Shown in pieces: positions 35,877 through 45,148 of a DNA stretch of 64,000 nt (positions are counted from its first letter, which is position 1; every line of letters begins with the position of its first letter). The position numbers and the translations under genes are program-made. The notes beneath the pieces were generated by a model. That model did no database searches, was not told the DNA's origin, and saw nothing but the letters and a program-made list of their open reading frames with translations. Source of the stretch: an uncultured Oscillospiraceae bacterium (GTDB lineage: Bacteria; Bacillota; Clostridia; Oscillospirales; Oscillospiraceae); assembly GCA_944382965.1 (NCBI GenBank), contig CALWOA010000057.1, positions 26,249-90,248 on the forward strand, read 5' to 3'.

Positions 35877-36581
35877 TTACGCCATAAGCTCACGCAGCAG
35901 TCCCAACGCTTTCTTTTCTATTCTGGATACTTGTACTTGGCTGACATCCATTACCTTGGCCACCCGTTGCTGCGTTAAGCAGTGGAAGTAGCGAAGTTTT
36001 ATTACTGTTTTTTCCCGCTCTGGCAGAGCTTCAATTGCCTGACGCAAAGCAATCTTTTCTACAAGTCCTTCTTCCGACTCAGTATCCGTCAGGATGTTTT
36101 CCAGTGAAAACCCCTCTTCGCCTGTTTGCCTCTGAATAGACTCAGTGGCCGCGGTAGCAGTTTCTGCTAGTGCAATTTCTTCTGGGGAAAATCCGGTTTG
36201 CCGGGAAATCTCTTGGATGGTTGGCTCCCTGCCCAATGCGGAGGTCAGTCGATTTCTTGTGGCTTTGATGGTTGCTGACTGTTCTTTCAGGCTTCGGGAA
36301 ACCTTTACAGCACCGTCATCCCGAAGGAACCGTCGAATTTCCCCCGCAATTTTGGGAACAGCATAGGTAGAAAACTGAGTGCCATATTCCAAATCAAAGC
36401 CTTCTACAGCTTTTAAAAAACCCAAGCATCCCAGCTGATACAGATCGTCAGCCTCTGTCCCTCGTCCCATGAATCGTCTGGCAACGGACCAGATTAAGCC
36501 AGAGTTCTCCTCCACTAGCTGCTGTGTTGCGTCCCGATTTCCTCCTTGGGATTGACGGATCAGTTCTTCCAGGCCAGTCAT
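35877..36581 (-). CDS. sigF: RNA polymerase sporulation sigma factor SigF
   Basis: 234 residues. It is the first forespore-specific sigma factor. Region 2 (GLIWSVARRFMGRGTEADDLYQLGCLGFLKAVEGFD and FSTYAVPKIAGEIRRFLRDDG), region 3 (TIQEISRQTGFSPEEI) and region 4 (LPEREKTVIKLRYFHCLTQQRVAKVMDVSQVQVSRIEK) are all in place. Its start overlaps the spoIIAB stop as ATGA and has almost no ribosome site, consistent with translational coupling that keeps sigma and anti-sigma amounts balanced. Confidence 0.97.
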   Translation of the reverse strand: MTGLEELIRQSQGGNRDATQQLVEENSGLIWSVARRFMGRGTEADDLYQLGCLGFLKAVEGFDLEYGTQFSTYAVPKIAGEIRRFLRDDGAVKVSRSLKEQSATIKATRNRLTSALGREPTIQEISRQTGFSPEEIALAETATAATESIQRQTGEEGFSLENILTDTESEEGLVEKIALRQAIEALPEREKTVIKLRYFHCLTQQRVAKVMDVSQVQVSRIEKKALGLLRELMA

Positions 36582-37009
36582 TGCCGTCTAAGCAGCTTTC
36601 GCCGCATATGTACTGTAGTGCCCTTTCCCGGTTTGGAGATAATCTCCAAATTGGTCATAAAGCTTTCCATAATGGTAAAACCCATACCGCTGCGTTCATT
36701 CCCACCGGTGGTATATGCCGGACGACGCGCCTGTTCTACATCTGCGATTCCAACGCCCTTATCTTTGACTACGATGTCCAGCACATTGTCCTTTAAAATC
36801 CGGCAGCGAAGGGTAATATTTCCTAACTTTTCCGGGTAAGCATGAACAATGCAGTTGGTAACAGCTTCCGATACTGCGGTCCGGATATCTCCCAATTCTT
36901 CCAGTGTGGGATCCATTTGTGCTGCGAAGCAAGCTACAGCAGACCGCGCAAATGCTTCATTGCTGGATTTGCTGGGGAAATCCAAAATCATATAATTATC
37001 AAATTTCAT
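36578..37009 (-). CDS. spoIIAB: Anti-sigma F factor / serine kinase SpoIIAB
   Basis: 143 residues. It holds SigF inactive in an ATP-bound complex and phosphorylates SpoIIAA. The GHKL ATPase boxes are clear: AVSEAVTNCIVHAYPE (N box), VKDKGVGIADVEQARRPAYT (G1 box) and ERSGMGFTIMESFM (G2 box). Length is typical. GGAGG precedes the ATG at 37009, and its first four bases overlap the spoIIAA stop. Confidence 0.97.
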   Translation of the reverse strand: MKFDNYMILDFPSKSSNEAFARSAVACFAAQMDPTLEELGDIRTAVSEAVTNCIVHAYPEKLGNITLRCRILKDNVLDIVVKDKGVGIADVEQARRPAYTTGGNERSGMGFTIMESFMTNLEIISKPGKGTTVHMRRKLLRRQ

Positions 37010-37323
37010 GATACGGCCTCCTTGATTTCCACCAATTTATCGATGCCAGAAGCTTGGAACACCCGCATGGGCTGGGGTGCAATACCGGTAAGCAGAAGCT
37101 GCCCTTCGATTTGGGTCATATTGCGCAGAGCGTTAATGACCACGGCAATTCCTGAGGAATCCACAAAGGAAACCTCCTGAAAATCCAGTACACATACCTT
37201 TGGTGTGTAAGCTTCAATTTTAGCAGCAATTGCTTGGATATAGGATTTTGCACAGTGGTGGTCAATTTCGCCAGTCAAAGCCACTGTCAGCCGTCCTTCT
37301 TCCAAAAAACTGGTAAAGTGCAT
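37006..37323 (-). CDS. spoIIAA: Anti-anti-sigma factor SpoIIAA
   Basis: 105 residues (STAS domain). When dephosphorylated by SpoIIE it captures SpoIIAB and frees SigF. The phosphorylatable serine is in EVSFVDSSGIAVV (DSSG motif, near residue 57). The ATG at 37323 has a perfect AAAGGAGG site; the frame is open further upstream through the regulatory region, but that is not coding. First gene of the spoIIAA-spoIIAB-sigF operon. Confidence 0.96.
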   Translation of the reverse strand: MHFTSFLEEGRLTVALTGEIDHHCAKSYIQAIAAKIEAYTPKVCVLDFQEVSFVDSSGIAVVINALRNMTQIEGQLLLTGIAPQPMRVFQASGIDKLVEIKEAVS

Positions 37324-37354
37324 ATTCTTCCTCCTTTGTTCGATTTCTGTACAT

Positions 37355-37397
37355 AGTATAAAATCCCATTTCCGAAATTGCAGTCGGAAATGGGATT
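37355..37397 (-). promoter_or_regulatory. Candidate spoIIA operon promoter embedded in a large inverted repeat
   Basis: Minus strand: TATACT (37355-37360) with CTGCAA 17 bp upstream. The spacer and -35 coincide with a perfect 14-bp inverted repeat (37362-37375 with 37384-37397, 8-base loop). No clear sigma-H element (AGGA...GAAT) could be located, although sigma-H control would be expected. Confidence 0.4.
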
Positions 37398-37401
37398 GGT
37401 G

Positions 37402-37442
37402 GAAAAAATGACTGCGGCGCAAACGTGTAGTTTGCGCCGCAG
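37402..37442 (-). terminator. Rho-independent terminator of valS
   Basis: Minus strand: a perfect 13-bp stem (37412-37424 with 37430-37442) seven bases after the valS stop, followed by CATTTTTTCC. Confidence 0.9.
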
Positions 37443-37448
37443 AATTGG

Positions 37449-40091
37449 TTATTTCAGTTTACTCATAGCTTCCTGGCTTTGCTCCAGGCTGGCAATCAAA
37501 TCGCGTGCCTTCTGTGCCTTTTCGCGCTCTGCATTTACCACCGCTTCCGGAGCCCGGGAGACGAAGTTTTCATTCTTCAGCTTACCCTCCAAAGAGGCCA
37601 GGTTCTTTCTTGCTTTCTCCAGTTCCTTCGCAATCCGTTCCAGTTCTTTTGCAACGTCAACCAGCTGTCCCATAGGGATATACAGCTTGGCATCCGCAGT
37701 TGCGCAGGTTACCATACCGTCCAAATTCTCCGGCTCCTGATCCAGCAGTGTCACCTGGTCAGCATAAGCCAAACGCTGGATAAAGCCTTCGCCTTCCGTA
37801 AATACTTCCCGCTTGGCTGTCAGGACGTAAAGCGCAGCTTTCTTGCTGGGAGGAACATTCATTTCCGCACGGCGGTTACGGATCGCACGAATGGCATTCA
37901 TGACAGACTCCATATGGCTTTCCTCAGTCTTAAATGCCAGATCTTCCCGGTATTCCGGCCATTTGGCAACAATTAGTGCTTCCCCATCATGGGGCAGGCT
38001 CTGCCAGATTTCCTCGGTGATAAAGGGCATGAACGGATGCAGCAGGCGCAGCACCTGATCCAGCACATAAACCAGAACTGCCATGGCAGTCTCCTTGCGC
38101 TCAGCATCCTCGGAATACAGACGGGCTTTGGTCAGCTCAATATACCAGTCGCAGTAGGTATCCCAGATAAAGTCATACACTTTCTGGACGGCAACACCCA
38201 GTTCGTATTTTTCCAGGTTTTCGGTGACTTCGGAAATCAGCGTATTCAGCTTGCTGAGTACCCACTTGTCCGCAATTTCCAGCTTCTGCGTTTCCGGAAG
38301 ACCGGTGGATGCGTTTTCTCCCAGGTTCATCATGACATAGCGAGAAGCATTCCAAAGCTTGTTGGCAAAATTACGCATAGCTTCACACCGCTCCACATAG
38401 AAGCGCATATCGTTTCCGGGAGAATTGCCGGTAACCATATTCATCCGCAAAGCATCACAGCCGTATTTGTCAATCATTTCCAGCGGATCAATGCCATTGC
38501 CCAAGGACTTGGACATTTTCCGTCCTTGATTGTCCCGCACCAGGCCATGAATCAGCACAGTGTGGAACGGTGTTTTCCCGGTATGGGCGCATCCGGAGAA
38601 GATCATTCTGGCAACCCAGAAGAAGATAATATCATAGCCGGTGACCAAAACATCGGTGGGATAGAAATAGTTCAGGTCTTCTGTCTGATCCGGCCAGCCA
38701 AGAGTCTCAAAAGGCCACAGCGCAGAGCTGAACCAGGTATCCAGCACGTCGGGATCCCGCTCAATTCGGGTGCTGCCGCACTTTTCGCATTTGCAGGCAT
38801 CTTCCCGGGATACGGTAATGTGACCGCAATCGGCACAAGTCCAGGCAGGAATCTGGTGTCCCCACCACAGCTGACGGGAGATACACCAGTCACGGACATT
38901 TTCCATCCAGTTCAGGTAGGTCTTGCTGAATCGCTCCGGGACAAACTTCGTCTCGTTTTCTTTAACTACCCGGATGGCCTCTTCTGCCAGAGGCTTCATC
39001 TTTACAAACCACTGAGCGGAAATGATCGGCTCCACGTCCTTGTGGCAACGATAGCAGGTGCCAACGTTATGACTGTAGTCTTCCACCTTGACCAGGTAGC
39101 CGCCGGCCTCCAGGTCGGCAACAATGGCTTTTCGGGCATCGTAGCGGTCCATTCCTTCGTACTTTCCGCCCAGATCATTAACTTTACCATTGTCATCCAG
39201 CACCCGGATCACTTCCAGATTGTGCCGCAGGCCAACCTCAAAGTCGTTGGGGTCGTGGGCAGGTGTCATCTTAACGCAGCCGGTGCCGAATTCCATCTCT
39301 GCATAGTCATCGGCAACCACAGGGATTTCTTTATTCACCAGAGGCAGGATGACTTTCTTTCCTACGATCGAGCGATAGCGCTCGTCGTTGGGATTGACAC
39401 AGACACCGGTATCGCCCAGCATCGTTTCTGGACGAGTGGTAGCGACTACCACTTGCCCGCTGCCATCGGCCAAGGGATAGCGAATATGCCACAGATGGCC
39501 GGGCTTGTCCACATACTCCACTTCCGCATCAGACAGTGCCGTGACGCAGTTGGGGCACCAGTTGATAATCCGGCTTCCTTTGTAAATCAAGCCTTTTTCG
39601 TACAGGGAGACAAACACTTCCCGGACAGCTTTGGAACATCCCTCATCCATAGTAAAGCGGGCACGATCCCAATCGCAGGAAGCACCCAGCTTCTTCTGCT
39701 GCTCTACAATCCGATTGCCATATTTATATTTCCAATCCCATACCCGTTCCAGGAACTTTTCCCGCCCCAAATCATAGCGGGTTAGACCTTCCTTACGCAG
39801 CTCCTCTTCCACCTTGATCTGGGTAGCAATACCGGCATGGTCTACACCAGGCACCCACAAAGCATTATAGCCCTGCATCCGCTTAAACCGGATTAACGTA
39901 TCCTGAAGTGTTGCATCCATGGCATGACCCATGTGCAGCTGACCGGTTACATTGGGTGGGGGCATGACAATGGTGAAAGGCTTTTTCCCTTCCTCGCGCT
40001 TGGCATGGAAGTAGCCGCCTTGCTGCCACATTTCGTAGATCTGGGATTCTACCTGCTGCGGCTCATAGACTTTTGGTAATTCTCTGGCCAT
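37449..40091 (-). CDS. valS: Valyl-tRNA synthetase
   Basis: 880 residues, class I synthetase charging tRNA-Val. The HIGH-type motif is [16 protein letters not shown] (about residue 45) and the KMSKS motif is [15 protein letters not shown] (about 525). The CP1 editing domain ([23 protein letters not shown]) and an inserted CxxC zinc knuckle (CADCGH, CEKCGS) lie between. The C-terminal coiled-coil arm (about 810-880, Lys/Glu-rich) contacts the tRNA. It is preceded by a T-box leader and ends at its own terminator. Confidence 0.98.
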   Translation of the reverse strand: MARELPKVYEPQQVESQIYEMWQQGGYFHAKREEGKKPFTIVMPPPNVTGQLHMGHAMDATLQDTLIRFKRMQGYNALWVPGVDHAGIATQIKVEEELRKEGLTRYDLGREKFLERVWDWKYKYGNRIVEQQKKLGASCDWDRARFTMDEGCSKAVREVFVSLYEKGLIYKGSRIINWCPNCVTALSDAEVEYVDKPGHLWHIRYPLADGSGQVVVATTRPETMLGDTGVCVNPNDERYRSIVGKKVILPLVNKEIPVVADDYAEMEFGTGCVKMTPAHDPNDFEVGLRHNLEVIRVLDDNGKVNDLGGKYEGMDRYDARKAIVADLEAGGYLVKVEDYSHNVGTCYRCHKDVEPIISAQWFVKMKPLAEEAIRVVKENETKFVPERFSKTYLNWMENVRDWCISRQLWWGHQIPAWTCADCGHITVSREDACKCEKCGSTRIERDPDVLDTWFSSALWPFETLGWPDQTEDLNYFYPTDVLVTGYDIIFFWVARMIFSGCAHTGKTPFHTVLIHGLVRDNQGRKMSKSLGNGIDPLEMIDKYGCDALRMNMVTGNSPGNDMRFYVERCEAMRNFANKLWNASRYVMMNLGENASTGLPETQKLEIADKWVLSKLNTLISEVTENLEKYELGVAVQKVYDFIWDTYCDWYIELTKARLYSEDAERKETAMAVLVYVLDQVLRLLHPFMPFITEEIWQSLPHDGEALIVAKWPEYREDLAFKTEESHMESVMNAIRAIRNRRAEMNVPPSKKAALYVLTAKREVFTEGEGFIQRLAYADQVTLLDQEPENLDGMVTCATADAKLYIPMGQLVDVAKELERIAKELEKARKNLASLEGKLKNENFVSRAPEAVVNAEREKAQKARDLIASLEQSQEAMSKLK

Positions 40092-40345
40092 GTTTTCTAC
40101 TCCTTTTCAAAAAGAAATGCCCTGAACGCCAAAGCGTTCAGGGCGAAAATTACACTTTCCGCGGTACCACCTGAATTCCCTTCCGGGCACTTGACAGCTA
40201 TAACGGGCAGACCCGTACCGTCTTAATCCATTCAGACGATCCGCTCCGGGGCGACCATCCGCTTCCTACCGTATGCCCTCTCACCAACCGGGCACTCTCT
40301 GAACGACACGGATAGCGAAACCTCCCCATCTACGCATTTACCAGG
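40092..40345 (-). ncRNA. T-box leader of valS with terminator/antiterminator
   Basis: Minus strand. The diagnostic T-box AGGTGGTACCGCGG is at 40159-40172. The intrinsic terminator stem GCCCTGAACGC/GCGTTCAGGGC (40119-40144) follows, then TTTCTTTTT. Upstream, Stem I shows the conserved CAGAGAGTG and GGTTGGTG elements (about 40280-40312). In the 3' side of Stem I the sequence ATGGTCGCCCC offers GTC as a valine specifier codon, agreeing with valS. Uncharged tRNA-Val should bind and favour antitermination. The region up to the glycosyltransferase promoter contains no coding frame. Confidence 0.92.
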
Positions 40346-40348
40346 ATA

Positions 40349-40380
40349 GGTTATCATATATTTTCCTATCTGTCAATCAA
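40349..40380 (-). promoter_or_regulatory. Promoter of the valS T-box transcript
   Basis: Minus strand: TATGAT (40353-40358) with TTGATT 16 bp upstream; TTGACA also overlaps, giving an alternative with 17 bp to TAACCT. Confidence 0.55.
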
Positions 40381-40428
40381 AGATGTGGAAATGGCAGAAT
40401 AATTCAAAAACTGTTTTCACACTTCCCC

Positions 40429-40457
40429 TTGACGCATAGAGGATTCTTTCCTATAAT
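40429..40457 (+). promoter_or_regulatory. Sigma-A promoter of the GT2 gene
   Basis: TTGACG (40429-40434), 17 bp, perfect TATAAT (40452-40457), 30 bases before the start codon. Confidence 0.85.
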
Positions 40458-40487
40458 GAGACAAACGGCGGATTGTGAGATGATCGT

Positions 40488-41426
40488 ATGAAATTATCTT
40501 TGGTAGTTCCTTGTTACAATGAAGCGGAAAATGTGGCTCCCTTCCAGGACGCAGTAATCAGCGCTTTTGACGGCTGCGGATATGACTTTGAAATTATCTT
40601 TGTCAATGATGGAAGTCGAGATGCCACGTTACATAACTTAAAGAAGCTGCACGCCCAACAGAAATGTCCTGTAAAGGTGATTTCCTTTTCCCGAAACTTC
40701 GGAAAGGAAGCCGGCTTATATGCCGGCCTGCAGCACGCCAGCGGAGAATATATATCCTTAATTGATGCGGATTTGCAGCAGCGACCGGAGATTGTGCGGG
40801 ACATGGTGAAAATCTTAGACGAACAGCCCCAATATGATGTGGTAGCGGCTTATCAGGATCGTCGCGGAGAAGGAAAAGTCCTTTCTTTTTTCAAAAAGAG
40901 TTTTTATGCGATTATCAACAAGCTCTCTGATGTAACATTGCAGCCAGATGCCAGCGATTTCCGTACCTTCCGCCGCAGTGTCCGCGACAGCATTCTGGAA
41001 CTGGCTGAATATCATCGTTTTTCTAAGGGAATATTTGCCTGGGTTGGTTACGATACCTGCTTTATTCCCTATACCGCTTGTGAACGTGCCGCGGGTACAA
41101 CAAAGTGGAGTTTCTGGAAGCTGGTGGAATACGCTATTGAGGGCATTATCGGTTACTCCACGGCTCCGCTGCGATTGGCGACCGTACTAGGATGCGTTTC
41201 CGGAATTGGTGCGGTTTTTTACCTGATTTGGGTACTGCTGGAGAAATTGATTTGCGGAATCGACGTACCTGGCTTTGCCACCATCATCGTTCTGATCCTG
41301 TTTTTTGGATCCATGCAGCTATTTTGCATTGGAATCATTGGAGAGTATGTGGGCAGAACCTTTGAGCAAAGCAAGAATCGTCCGATTTATATTGCCAAAG
41401 AAATTTTGGATTATGAAAAATCCTGA
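40488..41426 (+). CDS. Family 2 glycosyltransferase, polyprenyl-phosphate sugar transferase type
   Basis: 312 residues. The N-terminal GT-A domain (SLVVPCYNEAENV, FVNDGSRDAT, LIDADLQQRPE with the DxD metal motif) is followed by two membrane helices (about 235-258 and 270-292). This is the architecture of GtrB/DPM1-like enzymes that move a sugar from a nucleotide donor to undecaprenyl phosphate on the cytoplasmic face. The C-terminal IGEYVGRTFEQSKNRPIYI is typical. Such lipid-linked sugars decorate teichoic acid or surface glycans; no flippase or acceptor transferase is adjacent. Single-gene unit. Confidence 0.9.
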   Translation: MKLSLVVPCYNEAENVAPFQDAVISAFDGCGYDFEIIFVNDGSRDATLHNLKKLHAQQKCPVKVISFSRNFGKEAGLYAGLQHASGEYISLIDADLQQRPEIVRDMVKILDEQPQYDVVAAYQDRRGEGKVLSFFKKSFYAIINKLSDVTLQPDASDFRTFRRSVRDSILELAEYHRFSKGIFAWVGYDTCFIPYTACERAAGTTKWSFWKLVEYAIEGIIGYSTAPLRLATVLGCVSGIGAVFYLIWVLLEKLICGIDVPGFATIIVLILFFGSMQLFCIGIIGEYVGRTFEQSKNRPIYIAKEILDYEKS

Positions 41427-41430
41427 CAAA

Positions 41431-41465
41431 ACAGGGGCTGTTTCTGCAAACAGCCCCTGTTGCTT
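41431..41465 (+). terminator. Bidirectional terminator between GT2 gene and recQ
   Basis: A perfect 13-bp stem (41431-41443 with 41448-41460), followed on + by TGCTTTATT and on - by TTTTG. Confidence 0.85.
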
Positions 41466-43288
41466 TATTCCGTTTCCCCCTCAAGAAAACGGTTGATTTG
41501 TTCCAGAAATGCTTGGCTGTACCACGAAGCCTTCAGTTCGCCTACGCCGGATACTTGCTTAAACTCCCACCGGGTTCTCGGACATTTTTTCGCCATATCG
41601 GTCAAGGTAGCATTGGAAAATACCACATAAGCCGGAACTCCAGCTTCTTTTGCCAATTTTCCTCGCAGTTCCTTCAAGACATCAAACAGCTCCGCTTCCT
41701 GTCCAGCCAGAGAAATGGCAGATGTATCCTCCGTCTCGGATTCTATCTTCATTGCTACTTTCTTCCCCCGATATAGCACTTCAGAAGCCAGGGCTGTCAG
41801 CTGCATTGTCTGATGTTCCCGATCTGCTTGCAGATATCCTTCCGCTTCCAAATGGTCTATCATGGCATGTAAATCACTTCTGGTACGGTTCTTCAGCAGG
41901 CCATAGGTGCTTAGATCGTCTAGATGCAGATCAAGAACCCGTTTATCCCGACTTCCCCGTAAGATTTTGGCTATCAAATCGATGCCAACCCAGTGTCCCA
42001 ACTTATCATATATGCGTTTAACGCAGGACAAAATCATTTGCGACTGCTGTGTTATATCCACCTCTTGGAAGTTACCATTACAGTTCCCGCAATTTCCGCA
42101 CATCTGTGGATGTTTCTGCCCAAAATACTCCAGAATATATCCCCTCAGGCAAGTCTTAGTTTTGCAATACCCAACCATAGCGTCCAGCCTTGCCAGATCC
42201 TGCTTGCGAATGATTTCTTGCTGAACCGGGTCTAAGTCCTCATTTTCTCCGCTGTTTTGAATGAGAAAATGAGCGGTACTCACATCCGTTCCACTGAAAA
42301 GTAAAATGCAGTCTGCCTGCGAGCCGTCCCGGCCTGCTCTTCCTGCTTCTTGATAATATGCCTCCAGGCTTTTGGGCATATTATAGTGAATGACAAAGCT
42401 AACGTTGGATTTGTCAATTCCCATACCGAAAGCGTTCGTAGCTACCATGATGGTTTTTCGGTCGAAAAGGAAGTCCTCCTGATTGGATGTGCGCTCCTGT
42501 TCTTCCAAACCCGCATGGTATCGTGTAGCAGGATATCCCAGTTCATTGAGCATTTGGCAGACGCTTTCCACTTTTTTTCGTGTGGAGCAATAAATGATCC
42601 CACTTTTTCCGTTTCTAGCACTGAGCAGCTGTTTTAGCTCTCGGTCTTTTAATTCCGGATGAAGAACAGAAAAGCACAGATTGGGACGGTCAAATCCAGT
42701 GACGGTCTGTACAGGATTACGCAGATCCAAAATTCGTTTGATATCCTCCTGAACTTGCTTTGTGGCAGTTGCAGTAAAAGCAGCAACAATCGGCCGTCGG
42801 CGTAATCCCGCAATAAACTGAACAATACGCAGATAGCTCGGGCGAAAGTCCTGCCCCCATTGGGAAATGCAGTGGGCTTCATCTACAGCAACAAAGGAAA
42901 TCGGCAGCCGTTCCGCCAGTGTGCCAAAGCCATCCGTATCCAACCGCTCCGGCGCAACGTAAACAATTTTGTATTTTCCTGCTAACATATTGCGGTACAC
43001 AGCTTGGATTTGCGCATAGGACAGGCTGCTGTTGATATAGGCCGCTGGGACTCCGGCTGCCTTCAATGCCATTACCTGGTCACGCATCAGCGAGATCAGC
43101 GGGGACACTACCAGAGAAATCCCAGGCAGCAGTAACGCCGGAATTTGATAACACATACTCTTTCCACCGCCGGTAGGCATGATTCCAAAAGCATCTTTAC
43201 CGGCAAGAATGCCGTCAATCAACATTTCCTGCCCAGGCCGAAACTGGGAATACCCAAAGATCCGTTGAAGCAGTTGTATCTTATCCAT
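41465..43288 (-). CDS. recQ: ATP-dependent DNA helicase RecQ
   Basis: 607 residues from ATG 43288; an ATG four codons upstream is also possible and neither has a strong ribosome site. RecQ helicase motifs: motif 0 FGYSQFRPGQEMLIDGIL, Walker A MPTGGGKSMCYQ, DEAH (VDEAHCISQWGQDFRPSY), ATATK and QEAGRAGRDG. The zinc-binding RQC part has CxxC pairs (MCGNCGNC), and a C-terminal HRDC domain (about 525-600) completes it. It unwinds recombination and repair intermediates 3'-5'. Confidence 0.95.
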   Translation of the reverse strand: MDKIQLLQRIFGYSQFRPGQEMLIDGILAGKDAFGIMPTGGGKSMCYQIPALLLPGISLVVSPLISLMRDQVMALKAAGVPAAYINSSLSYAQIQAVYRNMLAGKYKIVYVAPERLDTDGFGTLAERLPISFVAVDEAHCISQWGQDFRPSYLRIVQFIAGLRRRPIVAAFTATATKQVQEDIKRILDLRNPVQTVTGFDRPNLCFSVLHPELKDRELKQLLSARNGKSGIIYCSTRKKVESVCQMLNELGYPATRYHAGLEEQERTSNQEDFLFDRKTIMVATNAFGMGIDKSNVSFVIHYNMPKSLEAYYQEAGRAGRDGSQADCILLFSGTDVSTAHFLIQNSGENEDLDPVQQEIIRKQDLARLDAMVGYCKTKTCLRGYILEYFGQKHPQMCGNCGNCNGNFQEVDITQQSQMILSCVKRIYDKLGHWVGIDLIAKILRGSRDKRVLDLHLDDLSTYGLLKNRTRSDLHAMIDHLEAEGYLQADREHQTMQLTALASEVLYRGKKVAMKIESETEDTSAISLAGQEAELFDVLKELRGKLAKEAGVPAYVVFSNATLTDMAKKCPRTRWEFKQVSGVGELKASWYSQAFLEQINRFLEGETE

Positions 43289-43320
43289 GTTTTTCACCAT
43301 TTCATTTTATGCTACCGGCT

Positions 43321-43349
43321 ATTTTCGCACATATCACAGATAAATGCAA
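43321..43349 (-). promoter_or_regulatory. Possible promoter of recQ
   Basis: Minus strand: TTGCAT (43344-43349), 17 bp, GAAAAT (43321-43326). The -10 is weak. Confidence 0.4.
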
Positions 43350-43375
43350 GACAAAACTGCACAAATACAGATTGA

Positions 43376-43403
43376 TTGACTTTTATTAAGCATGGCGTAT
43401 AAT
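43376..43403 (+). promoter_or_regulatory. Sigma-A promoter of the GT4 gene
   Basis: TTGACT (43376-43381), 16 bp, perfect TATAAT (43398-43403), about 19 bases before the GTG start. Confidence 0.8.
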
Positions 43404-43421
43404 ATGCGTAGGTGATGCAAT

Positions 43422-44711
43422 GTGAAAATGAGCAAAACGATATGTCTTTTAAACGATTCTTTTCCACCGCTGATCGATGGCGTAGCCAATGCGGTTGTAA
43501 ATTACGCAAAGCACATCAGCCGAAACGGTGGAAGAGCAATTGTAGTTACACCCAACCATCCTGATGCCGACGACGCCCAGTTTCCTTACCCGGTTGTACG
43601 CTACCCAAGTATTGATATTCGGCAAAAGGTTGGATATTTAGCGGGGGTTCCTTTTTCACCGGAAGTTGCCAATTGTGTTGCCAAGGAAAATGTTGCCATA
43701 CTTCACAGTCATTGCCCTATTGTATCAACACTGATGGCCCGTCAGCTGCGGCAAATCACAGATGCGCCTCTGGTAATGACCTATCACACCAAATTTGATA
43801 TTGAAATATCCAACATCCTTCATAGCAAACTATTACAGTCTGGCAGTAAAAAGGCACTGGTTCACAACATTAATGCCTGTGATGAAATATGGGTAGTCAG
43901 TAAAGGCGCGGGAGAAAACTTATCCGCACTGGGATATGAAGGAGACTACGTGGTTATGCCAAATGGTGTAGATTTTCCACACGGGCGTGTTTCTCCGGAA
44001 TCTGTGTATGAAGCAACGAAAGCTTATAATCTGCCGGATGGTGTCCCGGTTTTCCTGTTCGTAGGACGGATGCGCTGGTATAAGGGCCAGCGTATTATTC
44101 TGGATGCCCTATCCAGAATTTTCACTGAAGGCCATGATTTCCGTATGGTCTTCGTTGGTTCTGGCAGCGATGAGGAGCAGATGAAAGCTTATGCGCAGGA
44201 ATGCGGCATTGGAGAGAAGTGCATTTTTACCGGTTCGATTTCCGAGCGTGAGACGCTGCGAGCCTGGTATTGCCGTGCGGATCTTTTTTTGTTTCCCTCT
44301 ACCTTTGACACCAACGGTTTGGTTGTCCGGGAAGCTGCTGCCTGCTGTGTTGCCTCCGTTTTGATACGCGGAAGCTGTGCGGCGGAAGGTATCACCCACG
44401 GCAGAAACGGCTATTTGATTGAAGAAAATGCAGAGAGTTTAGCTGCATGCCTTCGCGCACTTTGGAACAGGCGAGATCTTATGCGTCAAGCCGGAGAATT
44501 GGCTAACCAGGAAGTCTATATTTCATGGGAAACCGCAGTCCATACTGCAATGGAGCGCTATGAAGTTGTGATTGACCGGTATAAAAGCGGGCTATATCCG
44601 TCGCATCGGCAGCCGATGGAAGTGCTTTTAAAAGCCAACGGTGAACTCATGGAAGATCTGGGACACCTGATGGCGTTGCGAAAAGAAATGCACCATCATT
44701 TTGAGATTTGA
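43422..44711 (+). CDS. Family 4 glycosyltransferase (diglucosyl-diacylglycerol/MgtA-like)
   Basis: 429 residues, GT-B fold. The N-terminal domain has the SFPPLIDGVANAVVNYAKHI loop and HSHCPIVSTLMAR. The C-terminal donor domain shows MPNGVDF, LFVGRMRWYKGQRII and FPSTFDTNGLVVREAAAC with the EX7E-like acidic pair. Close relatives transfer glucose or mannose to membrane lipids; the real acceptor is not determined. The last 50 residues (MEVLLKANGELMEDLGHLMALRKEMHHHFE) form an amphipathic helix that may bind membrane. GTG start with AGGTGATG. Confidence 0.85.
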   Translation: MKMSKTICLLNDSFPPLIDGVANAVVNYAKHISRNGGRAIVVTPNHPDADDAQFPYPVVRYPSIDIRQKVGYLAGVPFSPEVANCVAKENVAILHSHCPIVSTLMARQLRQITDAPLVMTYHTKFDIEISNILHSKLLQSGSKKALVHNINACDEIWVVSKGAGENLSALGYEGDYVVMPNGVDFPHGRVSPESVYEATKAYNLPDGVPVFLFVGRMRWYKGQRIILDALSRIFTEGHDFRMVFVGSGSDEEQMKAYAQECGIGEKCIFTGSISERETLRAWYCRADLFLFPSTFDTNGLVVREAAACCVASVLIRGSCAAEGITHGRNGYLIEENAESLAACLRALWNRRDLMRQAGELANQEVYISWETAVHTAMERYEVVIDRYKSGLYPSHRQPMEVLLKANGELMEDLGHLMALRKEMHHHFEI

Positions 44712-44735
44712 ATATCCAAAAACCATTCATTGCAG

Positions 44736-44818
44736 CTGCTGGGATATCGTGCAGGATATCCCAGCAGTACAAGCTCAAAAATCAGGGGATCAGGAAAAGC
44801 CTGATCCCCTGATTTTAC
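44736..44818 (+). terminator. Two tandem strong hairpins between converging genes
   Basis: First hairpin: 13-bp perfect stem (44736-44748 with 44755-44767). Second: 17-bp perfect stem (44778-44794 with 44800-44816) starting with AAAATC and ending GATTTT, usable on both strands. They end the GT4 transcript and the opposing small gene. Confidence 0.8.
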
Positions 44819-44842
44819 TTTGAAGACACTACAGATTGCTCT

Positions 44843-45067
44843 TCATTTCCTCTTAATCCGGCGAAGCGTGTTGTCTTTGGGCTTTGGATTTAAAATGCGA
44901 TAGAATAGCAAGCTAATTCCCAGCAGCACCAAACCCGCCACAATCAGTGCCAAAAGTTCTACCAAAGGAGTAGTGGTAGTTGCAGACAGCACGTCCTCAT
45001 ATGTCACTGGCGCAGTTGTGCTCGTAAGAAACACTGTTTTCAGACAACAAAACAAATTCATCCGCAT
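44843..45067 (-). CDS. Small single-pass membrane protein
   Basis: 74 residues (an ATG two codons in is an equally good start; GGAGG lies just upstream). A short hydrophobic N-terminus, perhaps signal-like (LFCCLKTVFLTS), leads to a Thr/Val-rich stretch, one membrane helix (about 36-57, LLALIVAGLVLLGISLLFY) and a basic tail (KPKDNTLRRIKRK). The family is not recognised. It lies downstream of cwlD on the same strand, about 80 bp away, so a sporulation link is possible but unproven. Confidence 0.5.
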   Translation of the reverse strand: MRMNLFCCLKTVFLTSTTAPVTYEDVLSATTTTPLVELLALIVAGLVLLGISLLFYRILNPKPKDNTLRRIKRK

Positions 45068-45148
45068 GCATCCTCCGTAAAATAATTCTGTTTCATCTGA
45101 CTATAGCACAATCGGGGAACAAATGCAACATTATAGCGAAGTATAATT

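Noticed and set aside
37989-39785. A 598-codon open frame antisense to valS
   Set aside because: It lies wholly opposite a clearly real synthetase gene, has no ribosome site, and reads as the complement of conserved codons.
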